Source of the DNA: Polaromonas sp.
Lineage (GTDB): Bacteria; Pseudomonadota; Gammaproteobacteria; Burkholderiales; Burkholderiaceae_C
Length of the DNA: 5,119 nt
Assembly: GCA_028292345.1 (NCBI GenBank)
Contig: JAQGMN010000469.1
Coordinates: 1-5,119 of the forward strand
Reading direction: 5' to 3'
Shown: positions 1 to 4,163 of the stretch, piece after piece
Layout of the letters: every line of letters begins with the position of its first letter
Position numbering within the stretch: position 1 is the stretch's first letter
Notes under the pieces: model-generated
The model's database searches: none
Told to the model about the DNA's origin: nothing
Seen by the model: only the letters and a program-made list of their open reading frames with translations
Made by a program: the position numbers and the translations under genes

Positions 1-34
1 TCACGCTGACGCCGGAGAGGGTGTCGGTGGTCAT
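1..34 (-). CDS. Possible 5' end of a minus-strand gene, perhaps pyrimidine/purine nucleoside phosphorylase (PpnP-like), truncated by the window edge
   Basis: On the minus strand an ATG at 34-32 opens a frame that reads MTTDTLSGVSV and then leaves the window. Only 11 codons are visible, so the identity rests on a weak resemblance. Burkholderiales PpnP (YaiE/DUF1255 family, a small cupin that phosphorolyses nucleosides) often starts with MTT and a short stretch ending in VSV, before the conserved ANVYFDGKC block that would lie outside this window. No good Shine-Dalgarno is visible upstream of this ATG. If real, the gene is divergent from the sigma-factor operon, and the 116 bp between them would hold both promoters. 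The plus strand is also open from position 3 to a TGA at 63-65, so a gene tail on that strand cannot be excluded. Confidence 0.3.
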   Translation of the reverse strand, partial: MTTDTLSGVSV

Positions 35-150
35 GGATGGGATGCGGTCGGGGGAAAGCGGCTGATTTTAGGCGACGTGGTACCCGACCTCATCCATCTG
101 AATCCGCACAGCCCCGGCCCGCGTATCCATGACAAGACCGACAATCCGCC

Positions 151-744
151 ATGCCCCATGACCTTCCAGACGAACAGCTGGTGCGACTGATCGAGCGCAT
201 CGCCAGCCGCGACCGCGCCGGCGACGCCGAAGCGGCTCTGCGGCAGCTGTACGACCTGACCTCGGCCAAGCTGTACGGCGTGGCACTGCGCGTGCTGGGC
301 AACCGCGAGTGGGCCGAGGACGTGTTGCAGGACGCTTTCCTGAACGTCTGGCGCATCGCCGGCGACTACCGCATGCCGCTGAGCCCGCCCATGGCCTGGC
401 TGGGCGTCATCGTGCGAAGCCGCGCGCTGGACTTCCTGCGCCGCCGCGCCAGCGAGCGCGTGGACTCCGCGGTGGACATCGATGATTCCGGCCTGGCCGA
501 GACGCTGGCCGGCGACGCCGCCAACCCGATGGACACCACGCAGGCCAGCGAGCAGGCCTGGGCCTTGCACCAGTGCCTGGGCCAGCTGGAGAACAAGCAG
601 CGCGAAGTGGTCAGCCTGGCCTACCTGCGCGACCTGAGCCACAGCGAACTGGCCGAGCAGCTCAGGCTGCCGCTGGGAACGGTGAAAACCTGGATTCGCC
701 GCGGGCTGGACCAACTGCGCGGCTGCATGGGGAGGTACGCATGA
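151..744 (+). CDS. ECF-subfamily RNA polymerase sigma factor (sigma-70 family, SigK-like)
   Basis: This 197-residue protein is an alternative sigma factor that would direct core RNA polymerase to a small regulon in the cytoplasm. Sigma region 2 spans about residues 29-100: the core-binding segment contains AEDVLQDAFLNVW (55-67), followed by the promoter-melting and -10 recognition helix around WLGVIVRSRALDFLRRR (83-99). A variable acidic linker (about 104-132) leads into region 4 (about 135-193), whose helix-turn-helix SHSELAEQLRLPLGTVKTW (163-181) should read the -35 element. Region 1 and region 3 are absent, as is normal for ECF sigmas, and the length is typical. The ATG at 151 is the first start in frame after a stop at 130-132; no clear Shine-Dalgarno precedes it. 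The stop overlaps the next gene in ATGA, so the two are translationally coupled with an anti-sigma factor. The pair resembles SigK/RskA-type systems. The inducing signal and the target promoters cannot be read from this sequence. Confidence 0.93.
   Translation: MPHDLPDEQLVRLIERIASRDRAGDAEAALRQLYDLTSAKLYGVALRVLGNREWAEDVLQDAFLNVWRIAGDYRMPLSPPMAWLGVIVRSRALDFLRRRASERVDSAVDIDDSGLAETLAGDAANPMDTTQASEQAWALHQCLGQLENKQREVVSLAYLRDLSHSELAEQLRLPLGTVKTWIRRGLDQLRGCMGRYA
731..735 (+). promoter_or_regulatory. Shine-Dalgarno of the anti-sigma gene, inside the sigma-factor gene
   Basis: GGAGG lies 5 nt upstream of the ATG at 741, within the last codons of the sigma-factor gene. It fixes the anti-sigma start at 741 rather than at the more upstream ATG at 573 in the same frame, which would give a long non-homologous extension. 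Together with the ATGA overlap it supports coupled, near-stoichiometric synthesis of the two partners. Confidence 0.85.
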
Positions 745-1526
745 ATATTCACAAGAATCCCGGGCTGATGGACCAGCTGGCCGCCAGCTATGCGCTGGGT
801 ACGCTGCGCGGCGGCGCGCGCCGGCGCTTTGAAACCCTGGCCCGGGACAATGCGACCTTGCGCGCGGCCGCGCTGATCTGGCAAGGCCGGCTGGCGTCGG
901 TGGCCGAACTGCAGCCTGAAGTGGCGCCCAGCCCGGTGGTCTGGAAGCGCATTGAAAACCTCGTCCATGCGGAAAAGCAGGCCCAGGCCATGCAGGCGGC
1001 CAGAAGCGTGTCTGCCGCGCCAGCGCCGGCCCGGGGCGGCTGGTGGTCCAGCCTGGGCCTGTGGCGCGGCGCCACCGCCGCCGGCGCGCTGGCCACCGTG
1101 CTGGCCGTGGTGGTCAGCGTGAATTTCACGAACCAGCTGAACGGCCAGGTGCGGGAGCTCAGCGCCAGGCTGTCAGCCACCCCCGCCATCGAGTACGTCG
1201 CCGTGCTGGCGGACGACCAGGCCAATGCCTCGATCCTGGTGACTTTCGACCCCAGGACGCAAAAGCTGATGCTCAAGCGCGTGGGCGACTTCCGCGAGCA
1301 GCCCGACAAGTCGCTCGAACTGTGGGCCTTGCCGCCGGGGGCGCCGGCCAAGTCGCTGGGCGTGATGAGCGGCGACGCGGTGGTGCAGCTGACCGCCGCC
1401 GACAGCGACATCCGCCGCTCGCCAGCGCTGGCGATCACGCTGGAGCCCAAGGGCGGCGTGCCGCCCGGAACGGCGGCCACCGGGCCGATCCTGTTCAAGG
1501 GCGCGCTGATCAAGACGCCTGACTAA
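741..1526 (+). CDS. Membrane-anchored anti-sigma factor, RskA family
   Basis: This 261-residue protein should sequester the ECF sigma factor encoded just upstream at the inner membrane. The N-terminal cytoplasmic anti-sigma domain (about residues 8-80) starts with LMDQLAASYALGTL and includes a helical ALIWQGRLA segment and the VWKRIENLV helix, the usual order in proteobacterial RskA-like proteins. There is no cysteine anywhere in the protein, so the HxxxCxxC zinc site of ZAS-type anti-sigmas is absent. An Ala/Pro linker leads to one transmembrane helix (about 110-128, ATAAGALATVLAVVVSVNF). The periplasmic RskA C-terminal domain follows (about 150-258), with ELWALPPG at 193-200 and the late GPILFKGAL strand. 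The topology is N-in, C-out. The gene overlaps the sigma gene by 4 nt and is last in the operon, ending before a strong terminator. Release probably requires conformational change or regulated proteolysis, but the sequence does not show which. Confidence 0.9.
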   Translation: MNIHKNPGLMDQLAASYALGTLRGGARRRFETLARDNATLRAAALIWQGRLASVAELQPEVAPSPVVWKRIENLVHAEKQAQAMQAARSVSAAPAPARGGWWSSLGLWRGATAAGALATVLAVVVSVNFTNQLNGQVRELSARLSATPAIEYVAVLADDQANASILVTFDPRTQKLMLKRVGDFREQPDKSLELWALPPGAPAKSLGVMSGDAVVQLTAADSDIRRSPALAITLEPKGGVPPGTAATGPILFKGALIKTPD

Positions 1527-1560
1527 CCGGCGCCCGGCCGCCGCGCCGTGGCGGCGCGTA

Positions 1561-1591
1561 AAAAAGGGACGCGGTGGAAGCGTCCCTTTTT
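1561..1591. terminator. Strong bidirectional intrinsic terminator between convergent genes
   Basis: A perfect 12-bp stem pairs AAAAAGGGACGC (1561-1572) with its complement at 1580-1591 around the loop GGTGGAA. Read on the plus strand, the GC-rich part is followed by five T residues (1587-1591); read on the minus strand, six A residues at 1560-1565 become the U-tract. It lies 34 bp after the anti-sigma stop and 17 bp after the minus-strand glycine-zipper stop, so it can end both transcripts. A further small GC hairpin (1539-1544 with 1551-1556) precedes it. Confidence 0.92.
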
Positions 1592-1608
1592 GCTTTCCGA
1601 CGAAAAAT

Positions 1609-2325
1609 TCAGTGCCTGTGGCCGCGGTGCCCGCCGCCGTAACCCCGGCTGTAGCCGAAGTTGAGCGACAGGCCGATGGGCGGGTAATACGGGGCGTAGT
1701 AGGGGCGGGGGGCGTAGTAGGCGGGGTAGTAAACCGGCGCCGTCACCACCGGCTGCAGGTAGACCGGCTGCGGCTGGACCGGCGCCGGCGGGTAATAGGC
1801 CTGCGGCGGCGACGGGAAGGGTTGCGGCGCGGTTTCGATGGCGCCGACCGGCGTGACCCGCAGGCGCACATGCAGGCCCGGGTCCGCCGGCATTTGCGCG
1901 CTGTACTGCGTGCCCTGGTATTCGTACACCACGTTGAAGTGACTGGTGCGGTTTTCATAAAACGTCTGCGTGCCGCACTGCTGCATGTTTTGCAGCTGGT
2001 TGCTGGGTCCTTCGATGCGGTCGCCCAGCATGGCGCCGCCGACCAGTCCCAGCATGGTGGCCGCCGCGCGGCCGCCGCCATGGCCAATCGCATTGCCGGC
2101 CGCGCCGCCGGCAATGGCGCCCAGCACGGCGCCCGCGCCCGAAGGCGGCGCCTGCGTCATGACGGCTTCATTGCTGCACACCTGGCGCGGCACGGCCACC
2201 TGCTGCACCACCGGCGTGCTGGAAATCACCCGCGCCAGAATGTCCATGGCCGATGCGGGCGCCGGCGCCAGGGCGGCGGCCGCCATTGCGGAACCGATGC
2301 AGGTGTTGATGAATGTGTTGCGCAT
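1609..2325 (-). CDS. Exported glycine-zipper protein (17 kDa surface-antigen-like) with a Tyr/Pro-rich tail
   Basis: This 238-residue protein begins with a Sec signal peptide (hydrophobic core about residues 9-20, probable cleavage after ASA at 24-26). It has no lipobox, so it is likely periplasmic or outer-membrane associated rather than a lipoprotein. Residues 63-106 form a glycine zipper with repeated G/A-xxx-G spacing (GAVLGAIAGGAAGNAIG, then LGLVGGAMLG), as in Rickettsia 17 kDa antigen and glycine-zipper 2TM families. A short beta-rich domain follows (about 117-165, containing Cys117 and the stretch FNVVYEYQGTQY). The tail (about 165-217) is rich in Pro and Tyr with repeated YYAP-like units, and the protein ends HRGHRH. 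The start at 2325 is chosen because AGAGG sits 7 nt upstream and the signal peptide begins there; the frame stays open further upstream without protein-like content. The molecular role is unknown; such proteins are usually linked to envelope structure or stress. Confidence 0.85.
   Translation of the reverse strand: MRNTFINTCIGSAMAAAALAPAPASAMDILARVISSTPVVQQVAVPRQVCSNEAVMTQAPPSGAGAVLGAIAGGAAGNAIGHGGGRAAATMLGLVGGAMLGDRIEGPSNQLQNMQQCGTQTFYENRTSHFNVVYEYQGTQYSAQMPADPGLHVRLRVTPVGAIETAPQPFPSPPQAYYPPAPVQPQPVYLQPVVTAPVYYPAYYAPRPYYAPYYPPIGLSLNFGYSRGYGGGHRGHRH
1693..1721. repeat. Short direct repeats encoding YYAP-type units
   Basis: The 11-mer GGCGTAGTAGG occurs at 1693-1703 and again at 1711-1721, 18 bp apart, so exactly six codons. 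On the minus strand these encode successive Tyr-Tyr-Ala-Pro-like units in the tail of the glycine-zipper protein, with more degenerate copies on either side. This suggests growth of the tail by duplication of a short unit. Confidence 0.6.
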
Positions 2326-2332
2326 GTCCGGG

Positions 2333-2337
2333 CCTCT
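2333..2337 (-). promoter_or_regulatory. Shine-Dalgarno of the glycine-zipper gene
   Basis: On the minus strand AGAGG is followed by a 7-nt spacer and the ATG at 2325-2323. It decides the start in favour of the signal-peptide methionine over upstream in-frame codons. Confidence 0.7.
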
Positions 2338-2381
2338 TTGTCCATCTTGCCGATCAAATGGAAGCGTTGGGGCAGTGCTGC

Positions 2382-2401
2382 GTCTTCGGACTTGCGAAGA
2401 C
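2382..2401. repeat. Perfect inverted repeat in the leader of the glycine-zipper gene
   Basis: GTCTTCG (2382-2388) and CGAAGAC (2395-2401) form a perfect 7-bp stem with a 6-nt loop, about 57 bp upstream of the glycine-zipper start. No T-tract follows on either strand, so it is not an intrinsic terminator. It could be an operator or an RNA structure in the 5' leader. A possible minus-strand -10 (TAAAAT, 2432-2427) lies just upstream with no convincing -35, so the hairpin would be within the first transcribed bases. The rest of the 2326-2512 gap shows no gene. Confidence 0.5.
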
Positions 2402-2512
2402 TCGAAACAGCCGCCAACGGCTCCCGATTTTAATGAATCAGACCCGGCTGGAGGCGCAAAGTTCGGTGACCGCACTGTAAAGCTGGCGTCCAGCCTGCGC
2501 GGACGCACCGGC

Positions 2513-2857
2513 TCAGACGCGCCCGGCCCAGTCGGCGGCATCGAAGCCGACCGTGATGTCCGGTTCCCAGTCCACCACCGGCCGCTTGATCACGCTCGGG
2601 TTGTCGCGCATCAGGGCCTCGGCGCTGGCCGCATCGACCACGCCGGCCTGCGTGGCCGCGTCGAGCTTGCGCCAGGTCGTGCCCTTGCGGTTCAGCAGCT
2701 TTTCCCAGCCGGCGGCTTGCACCCACCGCGCCAGTTGCGCCGGAGGAACGCCCTGCTTTTTGAGGTCATGAAACTGGTGGCCGTGCCCGTGTTCCGCCAG
2801 CCAGGCCCGGGCTTTCTTGACGGTGTCGCAGTTCGGAATGCCGTAGAGGATGGTCAT
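2513..2857 (-). CDS. ArsC/Spx/YffB-family thioredoxin-fold protein (ArsC family reductase)
   Basis: This 114-residue protein has the compact ArsC/Spx-like thioredoxin fold. It starts with the strand-turn ILYGIPNCDTVKKAR (residues 3-17), where Cys10 sits at the redox position of the family. The helical insert (about 36-85) contains LLNRKGTTWRKL (54-65), a family hallmark, and IKRPVVDW (90-97) supplies the conserved Arg92 and cis-Pro93. The length and the single cysteine fit the YffB-type subgroup better than true arsenate reductases, which usually sit in ars operons; no ars genes are nearby. The substrate is therefore uncertain, and a glutathione-linked reductase role is only inferred from the family. 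The start at 2857 gives the canonical N-terminus; the frame remains open upstream across the intergenic region but has no further homology. It faces away from the proline iminopeptidase gene, sharing a 177-bp divergent promoter region. Confidence 0.88.
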   Translation of the reverse strand: MTILYGIPNCDTVKKARAWLAEHGHGHQFHDLKKQGVPPAQLARWVQAAGWEKLLNRKGTTWRKLDAATQAGVVDAASAEALMRDNPSVIKRPVVDWEPDITVGFDAADWAGRV

Positions 2858-2876
2858 GTCGCCGTTTTTGGAAAAA

Positions 2877-2903
2877 ATTATGGAAATGATGGCTTTTGCG
2901 CAA
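2877..2903 (-). promoter_or_regulatory. Candidate sigma-70-like promoter of the ArsC-family gene
   Basis: On the minus strand TTGCGC (2903-2898) and CATAAT (2882-2877) are separated by 15 bp. The -10 matches consensus at five of six positions; the spacer is short, which weakens the call. Transcription would start near 2870, giving a leader of roughly 13 nt. No comparably good promoter was seen for the divergent plus-strand gene, although AATAAT at 2965-2970 is a possible -10. Confidence 0.3.
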
Positions 2904-2926
2904 TATCCACGGGCGCAGGAAGCTAT

Positions 2927-2946
2927 CGATTGTGTAGCGCCAATCG
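2927..2946. promoter_or_regulatory. Inverted repeat in the divergent intergenic region, candidate operator
   Basis: CGATTG (2927-2932) and CAATCG (2941-2946) are perfect inverted half-sites separated by 8 bp. They lie between the ArsC-family gene and the proline iminopeptidase gene, just upstream of the candidate ArsC promoter. The geometry would suit a dimeric regulator acting on both genes. No regulator gene is adjacent, so this is inference from symmetry and position only. Confidence 0.35.
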
Positions 2947-3034
2947 GCCACTCCCCCGTGCTGGAATAATGCAGGAATCCGCCGGCGTCCTGGCACCGTG
3001 CCTTGGCTGCCGCACCTATTTTGATGGAAACCCC

Positions 3035-4015
3035 ATGATGTCTGCCGCCTCCACCGCTGCCTCCACCGCTGCCGCCTCTGCGCTTTACCCGCCCATCGAA
3101 CCGTTTCGCACCGGCAGGCTCGACACCGGCGACGGCCATTCGATCTACTGGGAACTGTGCGGCAATCCGCAAGGCAAGCCGGCGGTGTTTCTGCATGGCG
3201 GGCCGGGTTCGGGCTGCTCGCCCGACCACCGCCGGCTGTTCGACCCCGAGCGCTACTGCGTGCTGCTGTTCGACCAGCGCGGCTGCGGCCGCTCGCGCCC
3301 GCATGCGTCGCTGGAGCACAACACGACCTGGCACCTGGTGGCCGACATCGAGCGCTTGCGCAGCCTGGTCGGCGCGGAACGCTGGCTGGTGTTCGGCGGC
3401 TCCTGGGGCTCGTCGCTGGCGCTGGCCTATGCCCAGGCGCATCCGGCGCGGGTGTCCGAACTCATCGTGCGCGGCATTTTCACGCTGCGCCGGGCCGAGT
3501 TGCTCTGGTACTACCAGGAAGGCGCGTCCTGGCTGTTTCCCGACCTGTGGGAAGATTTCGTGGCGCCGATTCCACCGGCCGAGCGGGACGACCTGATGGC
3601 GGCCTACCGCCGGCGCCTGATCGGCAGCGACCGTGCCGCGCAACAGGCCTGCGCGCGCGCCTGGAGCCTGTGGGAAGGGCAGACCATCACGCTGCTGCCC
3701 GATGCGGCAGGCGCGGCGAAGCACGGCGATGACGACTTCGCGCTGGCGTTCGCGCGCATTGAAAACCATTATTTCGTGCACGGCGGCTGGCTGGAGGAGG
3801 GCCAGCTGATCCGCGATGCGGGCAAGCTCGCCGGCATTCCCGGCGTCATCGTGCAGGGCCGCTACGACATGGCCTGCCCGGCCAAAACCGCCTGGGACCT
3901 GCACCGGGCCTGGCCCGAGGCCAAATTTCACCTGGTCGCCGATGCCGGCCATGCCTTCAACGAGCCGGGCATCCTGGCGCAACTGCTGGCGGCCACCGAC
4001 CGCTTTGCCGCTTAA
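3035..4015 (+). CDS. pip: Proline iminopeptidase (prolyl aminopeptidase, alpha/beta hydrolase, S33 family)
   Basis: This 326-residue cytoplasmic serine peptidase removes N-terminal proline from peptides. The oxyanion-hole motif HGGPGSG is at residues 54-60 and DQRGCGRS at 80-87. The nucleophile elbow is GGSWG (121-125), giving Ser123. The catalytic Asp is Asp278 in QGRYDMACP, and the catalytic His is His306 in DAGHAFNE. The helical cap domain lies about 145-250, with RGIFTLRR and the conserved WSLWEG and ENHYFVHGG motifs. Length is close to the usual 310-320 residues; the excess is an Ala/Ser/Thr-rich N-terminus. The start could be 3035 or the adjacent ATG at 3038; another in-frame ATG at 2969 would add 22 unconserved residues. 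Only a weak GGAAA precedes 3035. The gene appears monocistronic, followed by a repeat-rich spacer. Confidence 0.95.
   Translation: MMSAASTAASTAAASALYPPIEPFRTGRLDTGDGHSIYWELCGNPQGKPAVFLHGGPGSGCSPDHRRLFDPERYCVLLFDQRGCGRSRPHASLEHNTTWHLVADIERLRSLVGAERWLVFGGSWGSSLALAYAQAHPARVSELIVRGIFTLRRAELLWYYQEGASWLFPDLWEDFVAPIPPAERDDLMAAYRRRLIGSDRAAQQACARAWSLWEGQTITLLPDAAGAAKHGDDDFALAFARIENHYFVHGGWLEEGQLIRDAGKLAGIPGVIVQGRYDMACPAKTAWDLHRAWPEAKFHLVADAGHAFNEPGILAQLLAATDRFAA
3047..3070. repeat. 12-bp tandem duplication in the N-terminus of pip
   Basis: GCCTCCACCGCT occurs twice in perfect tandem (3047-3058 and 3059-3070). It encodes two Ala-Ser-Thr-Ala units in the low-complexity N-terminus ahead of the conserved domain. 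As the unit is four codons, gain or loss of a copy keeps the frame, consistent with replication slippage. Confidence 0.8.
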
Positions 4016-4027
4016 AAAACAGCGGAT

Positions 4028-4044
4028 CTAAAGGCTGCTTTTAG
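4028..4044 (+). terminator. Weak candidate terminator after pip
   Basis: CTAAAG (4028-4033) pairs with CTTTTAG (4038-4044) around the loop GCTG, with one bulged T, 12 bp after the pip stop. The stem is AT-rich and no long T-run follows, so termination would be inefficient. It may instead be the left edge of the repeat-like spacer that starts at about 4045. Confidence 0.3.
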
Positions 4045-4134
4045 CGGGGGACGCGGTCCGGCTTTGCCGGCCGCAGGCGCCGCCCACTGCAAGGGGGGAG
4101 GACGCTACACGCAGTGAGCGTCAACGGGGGTGTG
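4045..4134. repeat. Intergenic repeat-like element with two bulged hairpins (REP/BIME-like)
   Basis: The spacer between pip and folC is a GC-rich tract with G-runs at both ends. Hairpin one (4053-4074) pairs GCGG and CCGGC with GCCGG and CCGC around a TTT loop, with one bulged T. Hairpin two (4101-4122) pairs GACGCT and CAC with GTG and AGCGTC around a GCA loop, with one bulged A. A segment containing CACTGCAAGGGGGG lies between. The overall look matches abundant non-coding repeats I remember from Comamonadaceae chromosomes, but only one copy is in the window, so the repeat status is inferred. It lies upstream of folC, so it could affect folC transcription or mRNA stability. Confidence 0.55.
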
Positions 4135-4163
4135 ATGTCAATTGCGCGACAATGCGCATCTCT

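Noticed and set aside
3..65. Possible tail of a plus-strand gene ending at TGA 63-65
   Set aside because: Only 20 codons are visible with no recognisable motif; the minus-strand start is slightly better supported, but neither is secure.
129..161. Ten-residue upstream open frame overlapping the sigma-factor start
   Set aside because: No Shine-Dalgarno and no attenuator-like structure; likely chance.
31..714. 227-codon minus-strand open frame
   Set aside because: Antisense to the ECF sigma factor, which has clear conserved motifs.
573..740. Upstream in-frame start for the anti-sigma factor
   Set aside because: The extra 56 residues overlap the sigma gene out of frame and lack family similarity; GGAGG and the ATGA overlap support 741.
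788..1513. 241-codon minus-strand open frame
   Set aside because: Antisense to the well-supported anti-sigma gene, with composition typical of a shadow frame and no recognisable domain.
2464..2494. Terminator after the ArsC-family gene (GCTGG-CGT-CCAGC and CGGT-G-ACCG)
   Set aside because: Stems are only 4-5 bp and no T-tract follows on the minus strand.
1970..3034. Long in-frame upstream extension of the proline iminopeptidase frame
   Set aside because: It runs antisense through the glycine-zipper and ArsC-family genes, has no family-like sequence, and the true domain begins near 3035. High GC keeps the frame open.
2858..3982. Long minus-strand open frame upstream of the ArsC-family gene
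   Set aside because: It is the antisense shadow of pip; the conserved protein starts at 2857.
4016..4163. CRISPR-like array in the pip-folC spacer
   Set aside because: The hairpins differ from each other and there are no regularly spaced identical direct repeats.
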